Translations under genes and position numbers: made by a program | NCBI RefSeq assembly: GCF_014595995.2 | Contig: NZ_CP063989.1 | Span: forward strand, 1,860,001-1,924,000 | Direction of reading: 5' to 3' | DNA: 64,000 bases | From: Actinomyces respiraculi | Lineage (GTDB): Bacteria > Actinomycetota > Actinomycetes > Actinomycetales > Actinomycetaceae | Shown here: positions 44,163 to 51,982 of the stretch, one piece after another | Position numbering within the stretch: the first letter of the stretch is position 1 | How the letters are laid out: each line of letters opens with the position of its first letter | Notes under the pieces: generated by a model | Database searches by the model: none | What the model saw: the letters and a program-made list of their open reading frames with translations, nothing else | What the model was told of the DNA's origin: nothing

Positions 44163-45446
44163 TCATCCCTGGAAGGCGTTGAGCTTGTCGTTGATCGCCT
44201 GAGCCGTCTCGTCGACCGTGGCGGACCCGCGCACGGCAGACTGCAGCAGCTCATTGATGTCCTGACCGAAGCTCATCATGCCCGGGTGCGGCTCCTGGGA
44301 CCTGGCGTACTGGGCGATCTCCATGAACTCCTTGCCTTCCTCGCCTAGCCACTCCTCCTGGCCCAGGTCCTCGCGGACCGGCAGGGTCCCGGTGAGGTGG
44401 TCCCACTGGGACATGTGGGGGGCCTCGGTGAGGAAGCGGATGAAGCGGAAGGCCCCTTCGGGGTTCTTCGACGCCTTGGCCACGGCAAGCTTGTTGATCC
44501 ATGCTCCGCCAGCCGGTGTGGAGCCGGAGGGCCCGGTCAGGGGCGTTCCGATGGCGAGCTTGTCCACGACGTCGGGGGCGTTGTTCCTCGCATCGGTGAT
44601 GTCGGCCATCGAGCCGCTGAAGCAGATCGCGCTCTGCCCGGCCACCACTGGACGCTGGGCGCTGGCCTCCATGACGAAGTGGTAGTCGGACAAGCCCGTG
44701 TCGAAGCAGTCGACGAGGAACTGCAGAGCCTCCTTAGCCTGAGGGCTGTCAAAGTTCGCAGTGCCGTCCTCCTTCCAGTAGGTCGCGCCGTTGGAGAACA
44801 TGAGGACCGCGAAGGCCTGCTGAAGCCCGATGGACTTGTCCAGGCCGAACCAGATCGGGGACTCGCACACCCCAGCATCGCGCACCTTGGTGGCAACCTC
44901 ACGCAGCTCGGCCCAGGTGGTCGGCAGCCTGGTGGGGTCTGCACCCGCCTTCTCCAACAGGTCAGTGCGGTAGACGACGGTGCGCACGTCGGTACCGATC
45001 GGGATCGAGTACTGGGTGGCGTCCCACACTCCGTCGGCAAGCATGTCAGGGTAGATGGCCTCCTTGCTCTCCAGCGTGGACATATAGCCATCCAGGGGCA
45101 GCAGCACGCCCTTGGCAGCCAGCGGCGCAGTCCAGATGGCCCCCAGGAGGAGCACGTCAGCGATCTGGCCCGAGGCAGCCGCGGTGGTGACCTTCTGGAA
45201 GGCAGAGCCCCAGTCGGAGTTCTGGACCTCGACATCCACGCCTGTCTCCTTCTTGAAGGCGGGGAGCACCGTGTCTGAGAGGTAGGCGTTGAGCTCCTGG
45301 CTGCCTCCCAGGACCATGAAGCTCAGGGAGTCGGTGTCACCACCGCCAGACCCGGACCTCGATCCGCAGGCAGACAGCAACGGGACGCTGAGGGCACCCA
45401 GGCCGGCACCAGCAAGCAGGTGACGACGAGAAACGGTGTGGGGCAT
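44163..45446 (-). CDS. Extracellular solute-binding lipoprotein, sulfatase-2 operon
   Basis: 427-aa family 1 binding lipoprotein. Signal VSRRHLLAGAGLGALSVPLL and lipobox SAC. ATG 45446 follows AAGGAGT. First gene of the operon; a 9-bp dyad and a TACAAT -10 precede it. The ligand is presumably a sulfated sugar or glycan fragment, since the operon ends in a sulfatase (inference). Confidence 0.92.
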   Translation of the reverse strand: MPHTVSRRHLLAGAGLGALSVPLLSACGSRSGSGGGDTDSLSFMVLGGSQELNAYLSDTVLPAFKKETGVDVEVQNSDWGSAFQKVTTAAASGQIADVLLLGAIWTAPLAAKGVLLPLDGYMSTLESKEAIYPDMLADGVWDATQYSIPIGTDVRTVVYRTDLLEKAGADPTRLPTTWAELREVATKVRDAGVCESPIWFGLDKSIGLQQAFAVLMFSNGATYWKEDGTANFDSPQAKEALQFLVDCFDTGLSDYHFVMEASAQRPVVAGQSAICFSGSMADITDARNNAPDVVDKLAIGTPLTGPSGSTPAGGAWINKLAVAKASKNPEGAFRFIRFLTEAPHMSQWDHLTGTLPVREDLGQEEWLGEEGKEFMEIAQYARSQEPHPGMMSFGQDINELLQSAVRGSATVDETAQAINDKLNAFQG

Positions 45447-45463
45447 AAGGACTCCTTTGTCGA

Positions 45464-45487
45464 GATCGAGTCGCCCTTGACTCGATC
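45464..45487 (-). promoter_or_regulatory. 9-bp dyad, candidate ROK operator
   Basis: GATCGAGTC (45464-45472) and GACTCGATC (45479-45487), perfect arms 6 nt apart, between the -10 and the SBP start. The position suits repression by the adjacent ROK protein. Confidence 0.6.
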
Positions 45488-45498
45488 GTTCGTTCCAT

Positions 45499-45504
45499 AT
45501 TGTA
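45499..45504 (-). promoter_or_regulatory. -10 of the sulfatase-2 operon
   Basis: TACAAT on the minus strand, 53 nt upstream of the SBP start. No clear -35 hexamer was found. Confidence 0.45.
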
Positions 45505-45625
45505 ACCAAAAGATCGAGGTTTGGCCACACCTACCCACACCACGACCCGACCACACCCGAGAGAAGCAGGCAGGCCCCTCCCAGAAGTTGCGCAGAACCA
45601 CGCCCCCATGAGTGGGTGATATGCC

Positions 45626-46846
45626 TCAGCTCGCCTGGTCGGTCAGCCGCGCGAGTACCCCAACATCCGCGCCAATCATCGAGGCCCCAACCAGCGAGGC
45701 GTCATCACCCAGCTCACCCACCGAGATGCTCAAGGACCCACAGTCCTGGTGAGCACGCACGCGCCGTCCGACCTCCTCGACGAAGTCCGGGCCGAGATAC
45801 ACCGGCCAGCCACCAATCGTCATACGACTGGGGCGCGCCAGCAGCGCGATCATCACCACCGCACGTGCCAGGTCGTCGGCCAGGGCGGCCAGCACCCCTG
45901 CCGCGCGGCGGTCACCATCAGCTGCCACAGCGGCGACCTGGCGGCAGTAGTCCTCCATGTAGCGCGGATCCTGGCTGGGACTCACCCTCAGGTCCTCAGT
46001 ACGCCTCATCAACGCGGTAAATCCAAGTACCGAGTCCACGCAACCGTTCCACCCGCAGGTCTCACACAGCGGCCCGGAGGGGTCAAGCGGGATGTGGCCG
46101 ACCGGCAGGCTGCTCTCCCGGGGAGGCAGGCTCGTGTCCCATCCCCCTGGGCACCCGGCCCCGAGACCGATGCCGCACTGCAGGTGCACCAGCTCCGACC
46201 TGTCAGGCAGCTGGTCACCTTGTTGCCCGGCCTGGTAGCTGAGGTACTCAAAACTCGCCTGGGCGGCACAGCGGGACACGTCCAGCACCCGCAGCGGCAC
46301 CCCCGGCAGGTAGGGCGCCAGCAGTCGGGCGACATCGACGTCCTTCCAGCCCAGGTAGAGGGAGGCGGCGATGCCTTGCCCGTCATCGGTGGCCGCCCCT
46401 CCCACCGAGACCCCCACACCCACCACGTGGTGAGGACAGTCCCGCCGCAGGGCCTGGATACGCTGTCCGACCTCAGACAGGACCTGCACGGGATCGGTCC
46501 CCGGGACCATGCGCCCCTCCCAGCGTCCCAGCTCGACGCCAGACAGGTCGCGCAGGAGGACCGCGCACCTATCGATCCGTAGCTCGACGCCCACGCTCGC
46601 CAGCACTCCGGCCCTCATCCGCAGACCGGTGGCCGGCCGCCCCCCGGCACTCGTGCCTTGCGCCGGGACCTCACTGACCAGGTCCTGGCTGACCAGCTCC
46701 TGGACGATCCGCGTGATCGAGGCCTTCGTCAGCCCTGAGCGTCTGCCCAACTCAGGACGGGTAATCGGACTGCAACGCTGAATCAGGCCCAGGACAAGAA
46801 CCTGGTTGTGCTCGCGCATCTCCCTATGCCGCAACGCCTCGGGCAT
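45626..46846 (-). CDS. ROK-family transcriptional regulator
   Basis: 406 aa: N-terminal winged HTH (ITRPELGRRSGLTKASITRI) and ROK sugar-binding domain with the zinc motif CETCGWNGCVDS. ATG 46846 follows GGAGGG. It lies directly upstream of the sulfatase-2 importer operon on the same strand, and a dyad sits in the intergenic region. Likely a sugar-responsive repressor of that operon. Confidence 0.9.
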   Translation of the reverse strand: MPEALRHREMREHNQVLVLGLIQRCSPITRPELGRRSGLTKASITRIVQELVSQDLVSEVPAQGTSAGGRPATGLRMRAGVLASVGVELRIDRCAVLLRDLSGVELGRWEGRMVPGTDPVQVLSEVGQRIQALRRDCPHHVVGVGVSVGGAATDDGQGIAASLYLGWKDVDVARLLAPYLPGVPLRVLDVSRCAAQASFEYLSYQAGQQGDQLPDRSELVHLQCGIGLGAGCPGGWDTSLPPRESSLPVGHIPLDPSGPLCETCGWNGCVDSVLGFTALMRRTEDLRVSPSQDPRYMEDYCRQVAAVAADGDRRAAGVLAALADDLARAVVMIALLARPSRMTIGGWPVYLGPDFVEEVGRRVRAHQDCGSLSISVGELGDDASLVGASMIGADVGVLARLTDQAS

Positions 46847-46905
46847 CCTCGCGATCCCTCCTCGATAACCTCCCCCGCCACAGGCCAGGGCCGCGCCGCC
46901 ACAGC

Positions 46906-47010
46906 GCACGGACGGCGGTGATCACCGCCACGGCCAGGAGCAGCGCGACGACAAGATAACTCAGGGCCGAGGCGCGCGCCCGTTGGGACGGCGGTCTGCC
47001 GGCGCCGCGC
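46906..47010 (-). pseudogene. C-terminal remnant of a TauE/SafE exporter gene
   Basis: On the minus strand this encodes SQRARASALSYLVVALLLAV followed by AVITAVRAL. That is nearly the same as the C-terminus of the intact TauE/SafE gene at 51197 (SQRARASTLSYLFVALLLAV...). The DNA at 46906-46993 matches 51206-51293 with about eight differences. No start or upstream domain is present. It is the relic of a second exporter gene next to sulfatase 3. Confidence 0.85.
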
Positions 47011-47024
47011 CCACCGGCAGTCGC

Positions 47025-48506
47025 TTAACCCACCATTTTGTCCACACCGTCCATCGACTTCTCCCCCAGCACGTAGGTGCGGGCATCGTCATAGCCGTCG
47101 CGCGGCGGGTGTACCTGTCCACGCCCGCGCACCTCACGGTGGTAAGCCCGTTCAGTGGCAGTCTCGTGGTCGCGGAACCACTCGTGCAGCTCGTCAGACA
47201 GCTCACGGACCACAGCCGCGCGGGAGGGCAGGTCTGCCAGGTTCTCCCGCTCCAGTGGATCGGCGTCGAGGTCGTAGAACTCGCGCGGCCCGTCGTAGCG
47301 GTCGACGAACTTGTAGGCCCCCTTGCGGATCATGCGGCCGCCACCGTACTCGTCGTAGACCACGACGGGCTCCTCCGCCTCGGCCTCGCCCCGCAGCAGA
47401 GCGGCCACAGAGCCCGCGCCGCGCAGCGGATCCGGTTCGACACTGATCCCCGCCAGCTCACAGAGCGTGTCGAAGAAGCTGCAGGCGGACACGCACTGCT
47501 CCACCACTCGCGTCTTGTCCTGCCCCGGCAGAGAGATGACACAGGGCACGCGCACCGAGTTCTCCCAGAAGTTCAACGGGAATGTCCCGTTGCCCTTGCC
47601 CCACAGGCCGTGATGACCACAGCTGAAGCCGTTGTCCGCCATGTAGATGATGACGGTGCTCTCAGCCAGGCCGTGCTCCTCGAGCGAGTCGAGCAGCGAG
47701 CGCACGGCCCGGTCCACCCCGGTCAGTGAGGCTGCGTAGCCCCGCAGGCTTGGAACTGGGTCCGCGAAGGCCGCAGCGAAGTCGTCGTAGGTCTTGGTCC
47801 AGGGGTGAGGCTCCTCCCGGGGCACGGAGGGGAAGTCCGTGTCCGCGTACAGGTCGGTCAGCTCGGCCGGATGGTTGTTGAGCCATGGAGAGTGCGGGGC
47901 GGTGAAGCTGACCTGGAGGTAGAAGGGTGGGCGGGCGCCGTCGGCACCGGTGCGTGAGGCGATCTGGGCAATCATCTGGCACGCTTCCTCGGCGATCGCA
48001 TCGGTGAAGTAGCGGGGCTCCTCGGCCTCCTGCCCGTCGGACGTCCAGATGGGAGCGTTGTAGTAGGGGCCACCACCGTAGCGGTGGGCGTACCACAGGT
48101 CGAAGCCGGGTGCAGGGTGCTGCGAGGTTCCCACGTGCCACTTGCCGGACATGGCGGTGACATAGCCGGCCTCGTGCAGGACCTCCGGAAGGGTCGCCAT
48201 CCCCTCTAAGAAGGTCTCCTCACGGTCGTCGGGGTGGCGGCCACCCACCAACCAGTCGTGGACCCCGTGCGCGGACGGCATGTAACCGGTCATGAGGGAC
48301 GCACGCGCCGGGGAGCACACGGGTGAGGCGCAGTAGTAGTTCTCAAAGACCGTGGCGTGCTCGGCGATCTCATCGAGGGTGGGGGTGATGAGCTCGGGCC
48401 AGTAACGGCTGGTTGCCCAGGGCCCCTGGTCGTCGGTGAGCACGAAGAGGAAGGACAGCGGAGTCGTGCTCGTCTGGTTGTTCTCGTTGTTCTCGGTCGT
48501 GGACAT
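47025..48506 (-). CDS. Cys-type sulfatase (S1 family), sulfatase 3
   Basis: 493-aa sulfatase. Activation site C64-S-P-A-R68 in ASPVCSPARASLMTGYM; LFVLTDDQGPW and YMADNGFSCGHHGLWGKGN supply metal/active-site residues. No signal peptide. ATG 48506 was chosen because the upstream extension is compositionally unlike the family. It is divergent from a LacI regulator 73 bp away and paralogous to sulfatase 2. It has no importer of its own; the divergent regulator and the MFS transporter beyond it may form its unit. Confidence 0.93.
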   Translation of the reverse strand: MSTTENNENNQTSTTPLSFLFVLTDDQGPWATSRYWPELITPTLDEIAEHATVFENYYCASPVCSPARASLMTGYMPSAHGVHDWLVGGRHPDDREETFLEGMATLPEVLHEAGYVTAMSGKWHVGTSQHPAPGFDLWYAHRYGGGPYYNAPIWTSDGQEAEEPRYFTDAIAEEACQMIAQIASRTGADGARPPFYLQVSFTAPHSPWLNNHPAELTDLYADTDFPSVPREEPHPWTKTYDDFAAAFADPVPSLRGYAASLTGVDRAVRSLLDSLEEHGLAESTVIIYMADNGFSCGHHGLWGKGNGTFPLNFWENSVRVPCVISLPGQDKTRVVEQCVSACSFFDTLCELAGISVEPDPLRGAGSVAALLRGEAEAEEPVVVYDEYGGGRMIRKGAYKFVDRYDGPREFYDLDADPLERENLADLPSRAAVVRELSDELHEWFRDHETATERAYHREVRGRGQVHPPRDGYDDARTYVLGEKSMDGVDKMVG

Positions 48507-48579
48507 GTTGGTGGCTCCGGGGTGGGTCTCAAGTATCGCGGTTACGATGGCGACAAACGAAGAGGTGGAAAGGTCGGGC

Positions 48580-49569
48580 GTGGCACGGGCGACGAGAGCA
48601 GACGTGGCCAAGGCGGCAGGAGTGTCGGTTGCGACGGTCTCGCACGTCATGAATGGCCGGGCCGAGGAGCTTGGCTTTTCGCCGGACACTGCGCAGCGAG
48701 TCCGGCGGGCCGCCAAGGCAGTCGGTTACATCCCCAGAGCTGCGGCCAGGGCATTCCGGTACCAGTCGAGCAAGGTCATCGCCTTGTTCTTCCCGGACCT
48801 GCCGGTGTCCCTGCGGCTGCCTGTGTTCAATGAGGTCCTGACCGGGTGCATCGACGCGGCCCGGGCCCGGGGGCACTTCATCCTGCCGGTACCGATCTCC
48901 GCCAATCCCTACGAGGTGGTGGAGGAGACTTTGCGCGAGGTGGAGCTCGCGGGGGCCGTGTGCCGTGCCGACCCGTCGATGGAGCCTGCCGGGGAGCTCC
49001 TCAGCCGCTCGGAGGTACCCACGGCCTGGATCAACACCGGCGGTGAGGCCGTGCCCGGGCCTGGGTGCGCCAGCCTGGGGATCGACGAGGCCCGCGGAGT
49101 GCGTGACATGCTTGACCGAATTGACACCGACAGCGTGGCACGCCCAGTCGTGCTTCTGGGACCGGGCAGGCGGTCTGACCGTGTCAGGCCCTTCCTGGAG
49201 CGGTTCCCCCAGGCGCAGATCCTCACCGCGCAGGGATGGTTGTCCGACGACGCCCGTCTGAGCGCGAATGCCGCCGTGGAGCAGGGTGCCGACCTGTTCT
49301 TCACCGGCAACGACCAACTCGGCGTCGGGGTGCTCGAGGTCCTCCACGAGCGCGGCAGGAACGTTCCGGGTGACGTTCAGGTCTTCAGCTTCGGGGACGT
49401 CGAGAGCGGGCCTGCTGCGCTGCTGGGCCTGTCCTCCGTGAAGTGGCCTGTGAACGAACTGGGGGCACTGGCCGCGGCAGCCGTTATCGAGGGAGGATCC
49501 GCGCCCAGCCCCTTGGTGACCACGCTGCCGACCTGCGCAAACCTGCGCAGTACGACACGCCTGAGGTAG
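48580..49569 (+). CDS. LacI-family regulator divergent from sulfatase 3
   Basis: 329 aa; HTH TRADVAKAAGVSVATVSHVM, then a ligand domain (FTGNDQLGVGVLEVLHERGR). GTG 48580 has GGAAAGG 6 nt upstream; ATG 48547 is an alternative without an RBS. Divergent from sulfatase 3 and convergent with the MFS transporter, so a likely local repressor. Confidence 0.88.
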   Translation: MARATRADVAKAAGVSVATVSHVMNGRAEELGFSPDTAQRVRRAAKAVGYIPRAAARAFRYQSSKVIALFFPDLPVSLRLPVFNEVLTGCIDAARARGHFILPVPISANPYEVVEETLREVELAGAVCRADPSMEPAGELLSRSEVPTAWINTGGEAVPGPGCASLGIDEARGVRDMLDRIDTDSVARPVVLLGPGRRSDRVRPFLERFPQAQILTAQGWLSDDARLSANAAVEQGADLFFTGNDQLGVGVLEVLHERGRNVPGDVQVFSFGDVESGPAALLGLSSVKWPVNELGALAAAAVIEGGSAPSPLVTTLPTCANLRSTTRLR

Positions 49570-49643
49570 TGCCGGCGGCGAACCGGTCGAGTTCGCGCAC
49601 CGGAACTGGTGGGGACCCGACCGGTTGCCACACAGCATGATGC

Positions 49644-51014
49644 TCAGCGCTCCGCGTGAGCGACGGCAGGCTCCTGTGCGCTGACCGACTCCAGATGGTC
49701 CGAGGTATTCGCCAGCCAGGGATTGGCCAGAACCAGAAGGAACATGAGCAGATAGACCAGCCCGAAGGGGGCAATGGCGTAGTAGCCGTACGTGGCGACC
49801 AGGACAGGGATGAGGAACACCACGGTGGCGGACATGACGCGCGCCATCGCCTGTGTGAAGCCCGCGCCGAAGCCTCGTAGCTCAGTGGGGTAGGCCTCCA
49901 CCGACCAGACGACGGAGAGCATGCCCGGCCCGAGGTAGGTGGTGAAGCTCCACACGATGAAGGCCCCGAAGAGGAGGATCTGCGAGACCCCACCGAACAG
50001 CCCGAGCACGGCTGCAGCCGCGGTGAGAACGGCAGAGGTTGCCAGCCCCAGAGCACGCCGGTTGACCTTGTCGATGAGTGCGGCCCCGACCAACAGGGCG
50101 ACGGCGGCCACCGAGTTGGCGGCAAGGGTGACCAACAGGTTGTTGGATTCGGGAATGCCGGCCTCCGCAAAGATGATCGGCCCCATGAAGGACACGACTG
50201 GTCCGGCAGTCGAGTTGAGCATGAAGAAGGCCGTGCACACGATGACACGACGGCGGGCCTCGCCGTGGAAGAGGGAGCGGTACTCGCGGTTGGTCTTCTT
50301 GGGCTTGGCCTCAGTGATCTCTTCCGAGAGTCCCAGCGCGTGGATGATGGCCCAGGCCTTGTCCTCCTGTCCGTTTTGGATGAGCCAGCGGGGGGACTCG
50401 GGCAGACGGCGGCGCAGCATGAGCACGATGAAGGCGGGGATGGCGGCGAAGAGGAACATGCCTCTCCAGATCCACTCCTGGTGGGCCTCCGGGACGACGG
50501 CGTAGAGCACCAGCGCCAGTAGCACGGAGAAGATCGCGCCAAGCACGAGCATGATGTTGAGCAGCGAGCCGGTGATACGTCCGCGCCGCGCCTTCGGGGC
50601 GATCTCCGCCAGGAACGCCGCCGAGGTCGACAGGTCCATTCCGATGGCCACGCCGATGAGGAAGCGCATGACCCACAGCATCCACACCTGGGTGATGAGG
50701 GCGGCTCCGATAGCGGTGAGGATGAAGACCCACAGGTTGAAGGCGAAGACGCGCTTGCGTCCGATCCGGTCTGACAGGTCTCCGAAGACGACCAGGCCGA
50801 GGGCCGTGCCGATGAAGGAGATGGCCACCAGCAGACCCTTGTCCGCAGCGGTCAGGGTGAAGTCCTTGGTGAGGAAGACCATCGCGACACCGATGACGGT
50901 GAGGTCGTAGCCATCGATGAACTCGCCGAAGGCGATGAGGGTCGAGGAGTGCTTCTTGATGAACCTGGCACGCTGAGGATCGATCTCGTACGCGCCGATA
51001 TCTGTGCTGGACAT
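49644..51014 (-). CDS. MFS sugar porter
   Basis: 456-aa, 12-helix major facilitator of the sugar-porter type. Signatures GDLSDRIGRKR (loop 2-3), RRRLPESPRWL (loop 6-7) and DKVNRRAL (loop 8-9). ATG 51014 is preceded by GCGAGAG; ATG 51029 is also possible. The substrate is unknown; the context suggests a monosaccharide or glycan breakdown product. A palindromic operator-like site lies upstream. Confidence 0.9.
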   Translation of the reverse strand: MSSTDIGAYEIDPQRARFIKKHSSTLIAFGEFIDGYDLTVIGVAMVFLTKDFTLTAADKGLLVAISFIGTALGLVVFGDLSDRIGRKRVFAFNLWVFILTAIGAALITQVWMLWVMRFLIGVAIGMDLSTSAAFLAEIAPKARRGRITGSLLNIMLVLGAIFSVLLALVLYAVVPEAHQEWIWRGMFLFAAIPAFIVLMLRRRLPESPRWLIQNGQEDKAWAIIHALGLSEEITEAKPKKTNREYRSLFHGEARRRVIVCTAFFMLNSTAGPVVSFMGPIIFAEAGIPESNNLLVTLAANSVAAVALLVGAALIDKVNRRALGLATSAVLTAAAAVLGLFGGVSQILLFGAFIVWSFTTYLGPGMLSVVWSVEAYPTELRGFGAGFTQAMARVMSATVVFLIPVLVATYGYYAIAPFGLVYLLMFLLVLANPWLANTSDHLESVSAQEPAVAHAER

Positions 51015-51044
51015 GGCTCTCGCTTTCATGAGGGTCCACGCGTC

Positions 51045-51079
51045 ATCGCGTGCCCACAAGCACATTATCACGCGATAAT
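51045..51079 (-). promoter_or_regulatory. Nested inverted repeats upstream of the MFS porter
   Basis: ATTATC (51064-51069) / GATAAT (51074-51079) form a tight palindrome. ATCGCGTG (51045-51052) pairs with CACGCGAT (51069-51076) over 16 nt. They lie 31-65 bp upstream of the MFS start and probably contain a repressor site; the binding protein is unknown. Confidence 0.5.
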
Positions 51080-51196
51080 CGCCGATGTCTCGAGTCTGAG
51101 GACAGTTGAGGACAGTGTCAGCACAGGCAGGCCCCGCGCCTCAGCGCGCACCGAGGCGACGAGGCGCGCATCGCGGGTCGCGCACAGCAGGCCGCC

Positions 51197-51982
51197 TCAC
51201 CGCAGCGCCCGGACGGCGGTGAGCACCGCCACGGCCAGGAGCAGCGCGACGAAAAGATAGCTCAGGGTCGAGGCGCGTGCCCGTTGCGACAGCGGTCCGC
51301 CCGCCGCTCCACCCGCTGCCGAGGCCGCGGTGAAGGCCAGCGTTAGGGCCCAGTCGATCTCCACCATCCCCGTCATCCGCTGGGCCAGCGCCGCCAGCGC
51401 CGCGATCACCATGACCACCAGGGAGGTTCCCGAGGCACGGCGGATGTCGAGGCCGAGAACCAGGGTCAGCATCGGGACGACGGCGAATCCCCCACCCACG
51501 CCGAAGAAGCCGGTCAACAGCCCGGTCACGGTGGCCGCCACCGCCACCAGCCACCAGGAGCGCCGTGGGGCGCCGGCCGCCGTCGTCGTCCCCCCTGCTC
51601 CGTCCGGGGCCGGGTGGTAGGTCCGCCGCGTCCGCCACGCCATGACCGCGGCGACGACGACGAGCAGGACCGAGAAGGCGATCATCAGGGCCTGGCCCTC
51701 GACCAGGGCGTTGAGCCAGGAGCCCCCGACAGCACCGACGGTCGACAACAGACCGACGACGATGCCTTCGCGCCATCTGACCTGCTGCCGCCGTGCACGC
51801 GAGGGCAGCGAGACCAGGGCGGTCACCATGACGATGACAAGCGATTCGCTGGCCGCAGCGTGCGGTGACTGCCCCAGCAGGTAGACCAGGATCGGGACCG
51901 ACAGGATCCCTCCGCCTGCCCCCAGTGCCCCCACCACCACACCGACACATGCCCCGATAAGCAGGGCGGTTACGATGGTCAT
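51197..51982 (-). CDS. TauE/SafE-family sulfite/organosulfonate exporter
   Basis: 261-aa membrane protein with two repeated halves, each starting with a Gly-rich motif (VVGALGAGGGILSVPILV and LTGFFGVGGGFAVVPML), typical of TauE/SafE anion exporters. ATG 51982 overlaps the stop of the sulfatase-maturase gene (ATGA), so the two are coupled. In an island with three cytosolic sulfatases it is the natural candidate to remove sulfate or sulfite; the ion is inferred. Confidence 0.92.
   Translation of the reverse strand: MTIVTALLIGACVGVVVGALGAGGGILSVPILVYLLGQSPHAAASESLVIVMVTALVSLPSRARRQQVRWREGIVVGLLSTVGAVGGSWLNALVEGQALMIAFSVLLVVVAAVMAWRTRRTYHPAPDGAGGTTTAAGAPRRSWWLVAVAATVTGLLTGFFGVGGGFAVVPMLTLVLGLDIRRASGTSLVVMVIAALAALAQRMTGMVEIDWALTLAFTAASAAGGAAGGPLSQRARASTLSYLFVALLLAVAVLTAVRALR

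Noticed and set aside
48536..51979. A 13-bp match (GCGGTTACGATGG) between the sulfatase-3 leader and the TauE/SafE start, suggesting an N-terminal relic
   Set aside because: Tens of 13-bp matches are expected by chance in 64 kb, and no further similarity extends from it.
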